From positions 1 through 31,370 of the forward strand of contig CAZBZS010000026.1 in assembly GCA_964496475.1 (NCBI GenBank): a DNA stretch of 31,370 bases, given 5' to 3'. The notes under the pieces were generated by a model. That model had not been told where the DNA came from. It saw nothing but the letters and a program-made list of their open reading frames with translations, and ran no database searches. Positions 23,556 through 31,370 of the stretch are shown here, one piece after another (position 1 is the stretch's first letter; each line of letters begins with the position of its first letter). Position numbers and translations under genes: made by a program. This DNA is from JASLPR01 sp964496475 (GTDB lineage Bacteria; Chloroflexota; UBA11872; VXNJ01).

Positions 23556-24689
23556 ATGAAGGTCGAACGGATCGAGGTATTCCTGCGCAGCGAGCCTCTG
23601 GTGCGGGAGTTCTGGATGTCGCTCTCGCCGATCCCCGGAGCGATGGAAATCATCGTGCGGCTCACGACGGACGACGGACTGGTGGGTATTTCGCAGTGCC
23701 ACGGGATGCCGCAGGAGGCAGTGGCGGAAATCCTGACGCAGGCGATGCCGGCGATCATCGTGGGACGGGATCCGTTTGACTACGAGCGCATCTGGGGAGA
23801 GATGTTCGCGCTGTGCCATCACCCTGGCTGGACCAAATCGGGCTGGGGCCGCGCGTCGATTATGACGGCGATCGCCGGGGTCGACATCGCCCTCTGGGAC
23901 CTGATGGGCAAGGGGACTGGCAAGAGCGTAGCCAAGCTTCTGGGAGGCTACCGGGATGCCGTCCCGGCCTACGCCACGGGCGGGTATTACGAGGCCGGGA
24001 AGGACATCGCCGGGTTGGTGGACGAGGTGGGCGTGTACGTGATCGAAGACGGCTACGACGCGGTGAAGCTAAAGGTCGGGCGCGAAGTCGCGGAGGACCT
24101 CCGGCGGGTAGAGGCCGTGCGGGCAGCCTACCCGGATATCGACATCATGCTGGACGCCAACCAGGGCTGGGACGTACTGACGGCGATCGAGGCCGCGAAG
24201 TGGATGGAGCCGATGGGAATTCGCTGGTACGAAGAGCCGGTGCATTGGTACAACCAGATCGAGGGACTGCGGCAGGTGGTACAGAACACCACGATCCCGG
24301 TGGCCTCGGGCGAGCAAGAGATCACGCGGCACGGCTGCCGCGACATGATCGAGCGCAGCGGGGTGCGGGTCATGCAGTTCGACTCGACCAAGGCCGGCGG
24401 CATCACGGAATGGAGGAGGGTGGCGGCGCACGCGGAGTCACATAACGTGTTGGTGGCGCCCCATCACGATCCGCAAATCCACATCCACTGTGTGGCGGGC
24501 GTGCCGAACGGGTTAATTCTGGAGTCGTTCCCCAACCCGGACCGCGACCCAGCCTGGGCAGACATGTACGTGGGCGTGGAGCCGATCGTGAACAGCGAGA
24601 TGAAGGTACCGGAGGCGGCGGGGATGGGATACGACCTCAACTGGGATCTGGTGGAGCGGATATGCACCCGCGTCGAGGCTGCGGCTTAA
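23556..24689 (+). CDS. Mandelate racemase/muconate lactonizing-family enzyme
   Basis: A 377-residue enolase-superfamily enzyme starting directly after the stop of the hydroxyacid dehydrogenase gene. The KxK base motif Lys171-Leu-Lys173 (AVKLKVG) is present. Mg ligands are Asp200 (LDANQGWD), Glu226 (WYEEPV) and Glu253 (SGEQE); Asp275 and His303 (APHHD) could form the second base. This places it in the mandelate racemase-type subgroup, which includes racemases and sugar-acid dehydratases, and sets it apart from the rhamnonate-dehydratase-like copy at 1142. Coupling to a 2-hydroxyacid dehydrogenase suggests serial action on one acid substrate. Confidence 0.9.
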   Translation: MKVERIEVFLRSEPLVREFWMSLSPIPGAMEIIVRLTTDDGLVGISQCHGMPQEAVAEILTQAMPAIIVGRDPFDYERIWGEMFALCHHPGWTKSGWGRASIMTAIAGVDIALWDLMGKGTGKSVAKLLGGYRDAVPAYATGGYYEAGKDIAGLVDEVGVYVIEDGYDAVKLKVGREVAEDLRRVEAVRAAYPDIDIMLDANQGWDVLTAIEAAKWMEPMGIRWYEEPVHWYNQIEGLRQVVQNTTIPVASGEQEITRHGCRDMIERSGVRVMQFDSTKAGGITEWRRVAAHAESHNVLVAPHHDPQIHIHCVAGVPNGLILESFPNPDRDPAWADMYVGVEPIVNSEMKVPEAAGMGYDLNWDLVERICTRVEAAA

Positions 24690-25108
24690 AAAGCCCGCCC
24701 GAACACCGCTGCCGTCGCGGCGAAGGCCGCCTGACGCACCTGGTCGCGATCGGCGGCAACAGCCCTACGGCAATTACCATGACAAAGCGGCCCCGGATCG
24801 AACATCGTAATCTGTTAGAGAGCTACATTCACGATCCCCGTCAGTGTTTTCAGACAATGATGCGAAGACGAGTGCAGTCGCGGCCTGCACGAGCGCGTCC
24901 TCACATCTCCGTGTTTCTGAATTTTCATCCACTTCCCCCTATCAGCGACCAAGCATAGGGGTAGGCGAAGTCTCAGGACCAAAGCTATCTTCCGCAACAC
25001 CATGTGAAGGCAGAGCCACGCGATAATTGGCGGGCCGGGACCGAATTAGGCAAGATGGCGTCACGCTGACCGCAACGAAAGGCGGCGATTATCGACACGG
25101 GCACAACG
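24690..25108. other. Gene-free stretch with two stem-loops
   Basis: About 420 bp without a supported gene; open frames lack start signals and coding bias. GCGGC-GAAG-GCCGC (24717-24730) is a tetraloop hairpin just after the enolase-superfamily gene and may end its transcript. CCCCTAT (24936-24942) and ATAGGGG (24955-24961) form a perfect 7-bp inverted repeat with a 12-base spacer, a possible operator ahead of rmuC. I see no tRNA. Confidence 0.5.
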
Positions 25109-26065
25109 GTGATGCTGGCTGTGCTGGCGCTCGCGGCGGTGATATTCATGGGCGGCGTGGTGCTCTTCGCGCTGCGCGGTCTTGGAACTCGCCTCAAGGA
25201 ATCGGATGAACGGGTCGTGCGCGGGCTGGACTCGATCAGGGACACCGTATCTTCGGTGACTGGGGCCAGTCAGGCGACGCTCGTGCAAGTGTCGCAGAAT
25301 CTGGGCGATTTGCGCCGGTCCAGCGAGGGCCTACTTCTCGAAACGCGGCGCCTGGGCGAGCTGCGGGATGCCTTCCGGCTGCCGGGTCCGCGAGGCGGGA
25401 TCGGAGAGCTATTGCTCGAAAACCTCCTTCGGGACGTGCTCGGGACGGGGCAGTACGACTTGCAACACTCCTTTGCTGACGGAACCAGAGTGGACGCGGT
25501 GGTTCGGATCGGCGAAAAACTCGTGCCAATCGATTCGAAGTTTCCGATGGCCGAGTTCGGAACTCTCGTCGAAGCCGATTCCGACGAAGACCGTCAGCGA
25601 GCGCGACGCCTCTTCCTGCGCGCCGTTCGCAGTCATGTGAACGCAGTGGCGCATTATGTCAAGCCGGATGAGCATACGGTCGATTTCGCCCTCATGTATA
25701 TACCGGCCGAAAACGTCTTCCAGCAGGTCATAATCAAAGAGAGAGGCGAGGACGAAGCCACCGCGGCCTCCCGGTACGCCAGGGAACGAGGGGTCGTGCC
25801 AGCTTCGCCAAATACGCTGTACGCCTATCTACAAATGGTCGCCATGGCCTTGCGTGGCCTTTCCATTGAGAGCCACGCCCATGAAATCGCCGAACGCATC
25901 GCCGGCCTGACCACCGACCTAGCCGCTGTGCAGCGGGACCTCGGAGTGCTCGGGAGCCATCTCGCCAACGCCCAGAACAAATACAATGAAGTCGATCATG
26001 GTATGACCGGCCTGGAGCGTAAATTGGCGATCTCGGAGGATTCTCTGGGCCGCGACGAAGACTGA
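25109..26065 (+). CDS. rmuC: RmuC-family DNA recombination protein (short)
   Basis: A nuclease-fold protein linked to DNA recombination and genome stability. An N-terminal membrane helix (LAVLALAAVIFMGGVVLFAL) is followed by a short coiled-coil segment, then the conserved catalytic-fold core: RGGIGELLLENLLRDVL, GTRVDAVVRIGEKLVPIDSKFP and YIPAENVFQQVI. At 318 residues it is shorter than the commonly 400-500-residue forms, mainly in the coiled-coil part. The start is GTG at 25109 or ATG three bases later, with no clear ribosome site. It is convergent with the glycoside hydrolase gene. Confidence 0.88.
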   Translation: MMLAVLALAAVIFMGGVVLFALRGLGTRLKESDERVVRGLDSIRDTVSSVTGASQATLVQVSQNLGDLRRSSEGLLLETRRLGELRDAFRLPGPRGGIGELLLENLLRDVLGTGQYDLQHSFADGTRVDAVVRIGEKLVPIDSKFPMAEFGTLVEADSDEDRQRARRLFLRAVRSHVNAVAHYVKPDEHTVDFALMYIPAENVFQQVIIKERGEDEATAASRYARERGVVPASPNTLYAYLQMVAMALRGLSIESHAHEIAERIAGLTTDLAAVQRDLGVLGSHLANAQNKYNEVDHGMTGLERKLAISEDSLGRDED

Positions 26066-26139
26066 ATCGGCGCCCGGCGACCCAGTTGTGAGAGGGTGAT
26101 CTTGGCCGCGAAAACCGCCGGCTCGGCCCGCCCCCTGGA

Positions 26140-27834
26140 TCAGCCGGTCCGACCCGGGCTGACCACTGATTTATCCATCTGCTCTACAGAGGTAAACGCG
26201 GGGCGCGGGGAGAAGTCGGTGTCCAGAACGCCGAATCCATGTTCGGAGGTCTCCGGGCGACCCAGCGTACGGAAATTGAGATTGAAGAGAAACATATTCT
26301 GGATGTATGGAAACTCCCGCTCGATCATCCGGTATGCCTCTACCGTGTATTGCGCCTGCAACTCCTCGCTGATGAGGTCGCCGAACGGAAAGTCGATGTG
26401 TTGGTTGGCGGTCGTCCAGCCGAATTCCGTCAGCCACATCGGACGGCGGCCGTCGTCGAATTCTTCCATCACCCGGCGGATTTGGCGGAATCGCTTGAAA
26501 TAGAAGCTCGGGTGATCCAAGTACACAATCTCCGAAGAATGAGCGTAGTCGTCGAATTCGACCCACGGCGACGAGCGGTATCCATAAGAGTGGTTGCCCA
26601 TGAGGTCGAAGAAGTTGCGGACCAGGCCGCCCTTATACGCATAAACACCGCGCAGAAATTCCACGTCGTTTATGCCGAACGCCGCGTTCCCGGCGCCGTT
26701 CTGAGCCAGCCCCGCAAACAGGACCAACGCGAGCGGGTCAGCGGCCTTCACTCCGCGATACCCGGCCATCAGCAGTTCAGCGTATTCGCCGTAGTCAACA
26801 TCACGGCCCCAGAAAAGGGCCAGGTTCGGCTCATTCCAGATTTCGTAGGCCGGGACCCGTCCTCGATAGCGCTCGGCCATCAGGAGCATGAAATGCTCGA
26901 ACTTGCCCAAGTCGTCGGGTCGGCCTGCGGCCCCGCCGGCGGCGCGCGTCCACGATGGAGCCTCAACGACGCTGACCAGCACCTTCAACTCAAATTGCTC
27001 CGCAGCGCCGACAAAGGCGTCCAGCTGCGACCAGTCGATTCCGGTTTCGGTGGGCTCAATATCGCTCCATTTCACCTGGTGTTTCACCCAGGTCGCGCCC
27101 GCGATCGCGGCGCGCCACGTGACCAGCTGAGGATCGGGCGCATGCCATGTGTGGACTTGTATGCCGAACCCCAACGGCGATCGAGTCGGAAGAAAAACGG
27201 AACCCTGATCGAGGCGGAGCAGTTCGGGACCGATATTACCGAGCTGAATTTTCTCCTCAAGTTCCTCAAATTCAGGGTGCCATTCCAGGCGACCCCGCGC
27301 GAAATATTGGACCTGGGGACGATCCGCGAAGCCCTCGTCCATCGACGGCGATATTGGAATCCCCAACCGCTCAGTACCGTCGTGACGTTCGTAATAAAGT
27401 TTGAATCCAAAGCTCACGTTGTAGCCAGCGTCAGGGAAGAACAGGTGGTCGTCGTCGGCTTCGAGCGCCGCCGGCCGGGGAAACGGCAGCCGGTGCTGAA
27501 CTAGAGCCTGGCCTGCGTTCAGCGGCCCGGCCAGACCGGTCAGTAGGTCGAGTTCCAGAACGCCCTTCTCGAAATACTGCCGGATTCGGGAGCCCGTCCG
27601 CACGCCGGCGGTTATCGGCAGGCCGAGGTAGGTCTCGCCCTCCGCTTCTTCATAAGCGGCCGCGAGCGCCGGGTCGGTGCAGTACTCAGTCTCGCAGTCA
27701 TCTGCGGCCAGCGCCTGCACCGGCAGACCGCCGGACACCACGCCGCTCGCCCCTGTGACACCGAGCATCGTCAGCACTCGCCGCCGCGACACAGCTGGCG
27801 GGCGGAACGGGCGGCGGCGACTGGTGGATTTCAT
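26140..27834 (-). CDS. Tat-exported glycoside hydrolase (GH-A clan, GH39-like) with LGFP-like repeats
   Basis: A 564-residue exported protein. A twin-arginine signal (SRRRVLTMLG) with hydrophobic stretch ends near ALAADD (about residue 43). Two repeat-like segments follow, YLGLPITAGVRTG...QYFEKGVLEL (~69-95) and RLGIPISPSMDEG...QYFARGRLEWHP (~156-187), resembling LGFP cell-wall repeats. The catalytic barrel runs from about residue 220. It carries EIWNEPN with acid/base Glu335 and LTEFGW with candidate nucleophile Glu470, the GH-A clan arrangement. The family is therefore a retaining glycosidase, most like GH39 or GH5-related; the sugar is unknown. It likely acts outside the cell, feeding the internal sugar-acid enzymes. 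Confidence 0.83.
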   Translation of the reverse strand: MKSTSRRRPFRPPAVSRRRVLTMLGVTGASGVVSGGLPVQALAADDCETEYCTDPALAAAYEEAEGETYLGLPITAGVRTGSRIRQYFEKGVLELDLLTGLAGPLNAGQALVQHRLPFPRPAALEADDDHLFFPDAGYNVSFGFKLYYERHDGTERLGIPISPSMDEGFADRPQVQYFARGRLEWHPEFEELEEKIQLGNIGPELLRLDQGSVFLPTRSPLGFGIQVHTWHAPDPQLVTWRAAIAGATWVKHQVKWSDIEPTETGIDWSQLDAFVGAAEQFELKVLVSVVEAPSWTRAAGGAAGRPDDLGKFEHFMLLMAERYRGRVPAYEIWNEPNLALFWGRDVDYGEYAELLMAGYRGVKAADPLALVLFAGLAQNGAGNAAFGINDVEFLRGVYAYKGGLVRNFFDLMGNHSYGYRSSPWVEFDDYAHSSEIVYLDHPSFYFKRFRQIRRVMEEFDDGRRPMWLTEFGWTTANQHIDFPFGDLISEELQAQYTVEAYRMIEREFPYIQNMFLFNLNFRTLGRPETSEHGFGVLDTDFSPRPAFTSVEQMDKSVVSPGRTG

Positions 27835-27900
27835 CGCATCACATGCCAGGTGCTGTCGTGGACCCGTCGGCGACCGGGACCACCCATTGCCTGTGGCGAA

Positions 27901-28944
27901 TCAGAATCCGCCCTGAACGTAGGAGGGTGGCCATGCGGTTTCGACGCCCAGTTCGTGGGCAGCGCGCAGCGGCCAGTACGGATCGCGCAGGAGTACCCTC
28001 CCCAGGGCAACTAAATCAGCACGCTCGTTGCGGATGATTTCCTCCGCCATCAGCGGTTCGGTGATCTTGCCCACCGCCACCACCGGCATTCCCGACTCGC
28101 GACGGATCGTTTCCGCAAGCGTGACCTGGTATCCCGGATAGACGCTCCGCATGGGAATGATGTCCGGAGTCTGGCCGGCGCTGCTCACATGGATCATATC
28201 CGCCCCGGCCTCACCGAGCATACGGGCCGCGACGGCCACATCATTCAGGGTGTTGCCGCTCTCGACATAGTCGGTGCCAGAAACCCGAACGAGCAGCGGC
28301 ATGTCGTCGGGAATGGCCGTGCGCACGGCGGCAACCACCTCGCACGGATACTGCGCCCGATCTTCTATATCGCCGCCATATTCGTCGGAGCGGTGATTGG
28401 CGATCGGCGAAATGAAAGAGCTCAAAAGGTAGCCATGCGCAGCGTGGACTTCAATGGCCTCATAACCGGCAGCGACGGACCGCTCCGCCGCATCGACAAA
28501 TGCCTTCCTCACCGTTCGCATGTCGGCAGCATCCATCTCCCGCGGAGTGGTGAAACCTTCCGCGAACACCAGCCGGCTCGGGGCGATCGGGTCGCCGGGG
28601 CCTGCCTCATCCTCAACCGTCTCCGATTTCCGGCCCGCATGAGCAAGCTGAATGGCGGCGACCGCACCGTGGGATTTGACGACTTCGGCGATGCGGCGAT
28701 GCGGCTCCAGATGATCGTCGCTCCAGATTCCTGAATCCTTGTTGCGGATGCGGCCTCGCGGCTCAACGGCCGAGGCCTCCACGATCAGCAAGCCGATGCC
28801 GCCCGCGGCGCGAGTGGCATAGTGGACGTAGTGCCAGTCAGCAGTTACGCCCAGCTCACCCATCCACATGCACATCGGCGCCATCACCGTACGATTTCTC
28901 AGAGTCACCCCACGGATTTCGTAATCGTCAAAGAGTGCCGGCAC
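27901..28944 (-). CDS. NADH:flavin oxidoreductase, YqjM/NamA-type old yellow enzyme
   Basis: FMN-dependent ene-reductase of 347 residues that reduces activated C=C bonds. It matches the YqjM branch closely: Cys25 in PMCMW, GLLIVEASAV, IQLAHAGRK (Gln99), IEVHAAHGYL with substrate-anchoring His167 and His170, SPIANHRSDEYGG, and ALGRVLLRDPYW near the end. The usual Tyr after CM is Trp27 here. AGAGG lies four bases before the ATG. It follows the Fe-ADH gene on the same strand, about 130 bp away, and may share its transcript. The substrate is unknown. Confidence 0.92.
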   Translation of the reverse strand: MPALFDDYEIRGVTLRNRTVMAPMCMWMGELGVTADWHYVHYATRAAGGIGLLIVEASAVEPRGRIRNKDSGIWSDDHLEPHRRIAEVVKSHGAVAAIQLAHAGRKSETVEDEAGPGDPIAPSRLVFAEGFTTPREMDAADMRTVRKAFVDAAERSVAAGYEAIEVHAAHGYLLSSFISPIANHRSDEYGGDIEDRAQYPCEVVAAVRTAIPDDMPLLVRVSGTDYVESGNTLNDVAVAARMLGEAGADMIHVSSAGQTPDIIPMRSVYPGYQVTLAETIRRESGMPVVAVGKITEPLMAEEIIRNERADLVALGRVLLRDPYWPLRAAHELGVETAWPPSYVQGGF

Positions 28945-29072
28945 AAAGTCCTCTTGTTCCCTTACCGATCCTTCTGCAAGACCCTGATTTTAGCTGACTG
29001 CTCGCGGGCAACTCGGCGCTCAAACTCCGCCGATCGTACTTGCGCCGGGGGTGGGGGAGACGTCGCGCGATA

Positions 29073-30233
29073 TTAGTAAATGGACTGAAAGAGCTGCTCA
29101 ACTTCGTCGACAGTGGCTTCCACCGGACTCTGCAGCATTAGGCGCCTGGTGGCGGCGGTGACCTCCGCCATGTCCCGCAGATCGTCCCGCTTGACGCCGT
29201 ACGACCGCAGATCGAGGTCGAACCCCAGTCCACCGATAAGCACTTCCATGATGGCGAGGGCCGACCGAGCGCGGTCTTGCTCGCCGGTGACGTCGTCATG
29301 AACGATCAGCGGGTCCGCCAGTGCGGCGATCTTTTCGGGAGCGCGCTCCACATAGAACCGCATCGCCGGGAGCAGGCAGAGGGCGTTGGCGATGCCGTGC
29401 GGGATGCGGGCGCGGGCGCCGAGGACGTGCGCCATAGCGTGGACCATCACGGTGCCGGCGTTGGCCAGCGTGTAGCCAGCGAAAAGCGATCCGCGCGCCA
29501 TCAGATCGCGGGCCTCAGTGTCGTCGCCGTTGAGAACGACCCGGGGCAGGGCGGTGAGAATTATGTCAAGCGCGTGGGCCGCGTACATCTGTGTGTGGGG
29601 AGTGGCCTTTACCGAGATGTACGACTCGGCCGCATGGCAAAAGGCGTCGATGCCGGTCGCCGCCGTGCTGAGCTCCGGAACGCTGTAGGTTAGTTCGGCG
29701 TCGACGATCGCCACATTGGGGTAGATGTAGGGACTCACCACCGCCATCTTGTTGGATCGGTCGGCCAGGACGGTGACCGCATTGCCAGTGACCTCGCTGG
29801 CGGTGCCGGCCGTGGTGGCAATAGAGATCATCGGCAGCCCCGGCCCCGGGACCTGTTCCACACCCACCATGTCGTCAGTTTTCAGGTCGTTGGCTACAGC
29901 GCAGGACGCAATCTGCGAAGTATCCATCGCGCTCCCGCCACCGAGTCCGATGACCAGATCGGCGCCAGCTTCGCGAATGGCTTCCGCGCATCGATCTATC
30001 GAAGTCGTGGGAGGCTCGGGCTCGACCTCTGTATAAGAGGCGAACTTGATACCGGCGCCACCGAGCAGACCCTCGGCACGATCCAAAATACCGGCCTTGG
30101 CGATACCCGGGTCGGTGACGATGAAGGCGTTAGTTCCACCAAGAAACTTGACCTGGTCGGGTAGCGACACCATCGATCCGGGGCCAAAAATGACGTTAGC
30201 GGTGGTGCGGAATACGCTGGGCTCGGCGGGCAT
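29073..30233 (-). CDS. Iron-containing alcohol dehydrogenase
   Basis: NAD(P)-dependent type III alcohol dehydrogenase of 386 residues. The coenzyme loop GLGGGSAMD is at 97-104 region. The iron ligands are all present: Asp196 and His200 (GIDAFCHAAE), His265 (VHAMAH) and His279 (IPHG), at nearly the same positions as in E. coli FucO. ATG at 30233 has AAGGAG six bases upstream; a TTG at 30251 is an unneeded extension. Enzymes of this type reduce lactaldehyde, or oxidise primary alcohols and hydroxyacids. A role in removing an aldehyde made by a keto-acid aldolase is plausible. Confidence 0.94.
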   Translation of the reverse strand: MPAEPSVFRTTANVIFGPGSMVSLPDQVKFLGGTNAFIVTDPGIAKAGILDRAEGLLGGAGIKFASYTEVEPEPPTTSIDRCAEAIREAGADLVIGLGGGSAMDTSQIASCAVANDLKTDDMVGVEQVPGPGLPMISIATTAGTASEVTGNAVTVLADRSNKMAVVSPYIYPNVAIVDAELTYSVPELSTAATGIDAFCHAAESYISVKATPHTQMYAAHALDIILTALPRVVLNGDDTEARDLMARGSLFAGYTLANAGTVMVHAMAHVLGARARIPHGIANALCLLPAMRFYVERAPEKIAALADPLIVHDDVTGEQDRARSALAIMEVLIGGLGFDLDLRSYGVKRDDLRDMAEVTAATRRLMLQSPVEATVDEVEQLFQSIY

Positions 30234-30341
30234 TTGCAGCTCCTTTATCAAGTGGAATACACAGGGTAACCGACCGATTGGGTATGGTGAAGGGTAGGCA
30301 GATGGAACTGGGGGCCAGAGATGGTCGAAAATGCGGAGTTG

Positions 30342-30788
30342 TCAGATGTGCAGCGGCGCGGCCGCCAGATCATGGACGAGTTCGAGACCAGACAGCGAGG
30401 CGCTGGCGTTCAGGCGGACCGGGTCGAGGCCTCGCTTTCGTTGTTGCGGGATCAGCTGAAGGCCCTGGTAGCGGATGCGGTGCTTGATGCGGGCAGCGCC
30501 GTCTTCGAGTTCGAATTCGACTTCGGTGCCGGGGGTGAGGCCGAGGCAGTCGCGGACGGCCTTGGGGATGGTCACCTGGCCCTTGGAGGAGACGCGGCTT
30601 TTGTTAGCCGGCTCGCGCTGGACGGCATTGGTGCCCCTAATTAGCTCTTCACTTCGCGCGTCCCTTCGCCGGTACCGGGCGAGGTGCTCGGAGCGCGTTC
30701 CGGTTGCTGGGTAGGAAGCTTCGGGCTCGGATGCGCGGGGAGGATCGTGCAGATTGTCACCCGGTGGTTTCTCGCCTGGTCTGGTCAT
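30342..30788 (-). CDS. AbrB/SpoVT-type DNA-binding protein with N-terminal extension
   Basis: A protein of about 148 residues whose middle carries a swapped-hairpin AbrB domain: SRVSSKGQVTIPKAVRDCLG followed by LTPGTEVEFELEDGAARIK. This domain is found in transition-state regulators and in many MazE-like antitoxins. About 65 residues precede it, polar and Pro/Arg-rich, with no other in-frame start; GGAAGG lies upstream of the GTG/ATG pair at 30791/30788. No toxin-like gene is adjacent. The C-terminal ~45 residues look unlike a domain and may be shared with a coding frame on the other strand (MVENAELSD..., plus strand from 30321), which I could not confirm. It is the first gene after 5S rRNA in the minus direction. 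Confidence 0.65.
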   Translation of the reverse strand: MTRPGEKPPGDNLHDPPRASEPEASYPATGTRSEHLARYRRRDARSEELIRGTNAVQREPANKSRVSSKGQVTIPKAVRDCLGLTPGTEVEFELEDGAARIKHRIRYQGLQLIPQQRKRGLDPVRLNASASLSGLELVHDLAAAPLHI

Positions 30789-30842
30789 CACTCTCGGCCT
30801 TCCCGAACAGCTATAGCATTGTTCAAGAATCCCTCGTACGAC

Positions 30843-30861
30843 TCTTTACCGCATGGGTAAA
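30843..30861. promoter_or_regulatory. Palindrome upstream of the AbrB-type gene
   Basis: CTTTACC, five bases and GGTAAAG form a perfect 7-bp inverted repeat about 55 bp before the AbrB-type start and 20 bp past 5S rRNA. It could be an autoregulatory operator or the stem of a 5S terminator; no T run follows on the minus strand. Confidence 0.4.
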
Positions 30862-30881
30862 GCGTCCTGAGAACGGAAAAA

Positions 30882-31001
<120 letters not shown>

Positions 31002-31029
31002 ATTTTGCGAATTTTGGCGCGGCGCCGTT

Positions 31030-31075
31030 TGTGGCCCTCACCCTGGCCCTCTCCCGGCGGGAGAGGGAATCCTTG
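31030..31075. repeat. Palindromic element in the 23S-5S spacer
   Basis: CCCTCACCCTGGCCCTCTCCC and its inverted arm GGGAGAGGG form a 9-bp stem around GGC (about 31047-31067). Short elements with this CCCTCTCCC/GGGAGAGGG core recur between genes in many high-GC genomes. A second partial copy (GGGAGAGGGG) lies near 31118. Its role is unknown; in the rRNA transcript it would form a hairpin. Confidence 0.55.
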
Positions 31076-31202
31076 AATCTCCCGGAAGCAGACAGTAGTC
31101 GTCGAATCTTCGAGCGGGAGAGGGGATTTCCATGGTGTGGAGTGGGCCGGTTTTCCGGCCGCGTGAATGTAGGACTGCAGTATTGCCGACCTGAAGTCAA
31201 CT

Positions 31203-31370
<168 letters not shown>

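Noticed and set aside
24662..24958. Small plus-strand gene in the gap after the enolase-superfamily gene.
   Set aside because: Arg/Pro-rich, overlaps the preceding gene's end, no ribosome site.
26239..27504. Long plus-strand frame opposite the glycoside hydrolase.
   Set aside because: No recognisable motif; the minus frame has a Tat signal and both catalytic Glu residues.

Overview
This 31.4 kb window is GC-rich chromosomal DNA from a heterotrophic bacterium, most likely a member of the Chloroflexota (SAR202/Dehalococcoidia-like). That placement is an inference. It rests on a large, Alu-domain-containing SRP RNA directly upstream of dnaX, a Tat-exported glycoside hydrolase with LGFP-like repeats, and a density of enolase-superfamily, Gfo/Idh/MocA, aldo/keto reductase and SDR genes. 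A run of ten N (17242-17251) marks a scaffold join, so this is probably a draft or metagenome assembly.

Layout. 1-1100: 5' part of an aldo/keto reductase (minus), a small unknown gene (plus) and a VOC/glyoxalase remnant. 1142-2824 (minus): a rhamnonate-dehydratase-like enolase-superfamily enzyme and a cupin. 3122-4420 (plus): a DEAD-box RNA helicase. 4428-7519 (minus): three tandem Gfo/Idh/MocA oxidoreductase paralogs, end to end. 7624-9535 (plus): aldo/keto reductase and NAD-dependent epimerase/dehydratase. 9651-11934 (plus): leucyl aminopeptidase and an archaemetzincin-like protein lacking the catalytic Glu. 12065-13263: a decayed HD-GYP gene. 13470-14468 (plus): trpS, which seems to lack a normal start codon. 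14538-17273 (minus): HpcH/HpaI aldolase, a fourth Gfo/Idh/MocA, an SDR, and the first codons of another SDR cut by the gap. 17456-18739: small membrane proteins and a lipoprotein of unknown role. 18960-21894 (plus): the conserved block SRP RNA - dnaX - ybaB/ebfC - recR. 21990-24689 (plus): a small DMT-like membrane protein, a D-2-hydroxyacid dehydrogenase and a second enolase-superfamily enzyme. 25109-26065: a short RmuC. 26140-30788 (minus): Tat-exported glycoside hydrolase, OYE-family enoate reductase, iron-containing alcohol dehydrogenase and an AbrB-type regulator. 30882-31370 (minus): 5S rRNA and the 3' end of 23S rRNA.

How the genes may work together. The metabolic genes fit oxidation and cleavage of plant- or algal-type sugars and sugar acids. 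An exported glycoside hydrolase would release sugars. Gfo/Idh/MocA, SDR and AKR enzymes would oxidise or reduce them. Enolase-superfamily dehydratases would make 2-keto-3-deoxy acids, an HpcH/HpaI aldolase would cleave these to pyruvate plus an aldehyde, and an Fe-ADH or hydroxyacid dehydrogenase would handle the products. The closest known analogue is the non-phosphorylative L-rhamnose/L-fucose type route, but no substrate can be assigned from sequence alone. The housekeeping genes (trpS, dnaX block, pepA, rRNA) are interleaved with these small catabolic units.

No clear new defence or mobile system was found. The most unusual items are the trpS start, the archaemetzincin-like protein without its active-site Glu, the freshly decayed HD-GYP gene, the tandem oxidoreductase array with an inverted repeat in its leader, and a recurring GCGGCTAGA promoter-like motif.
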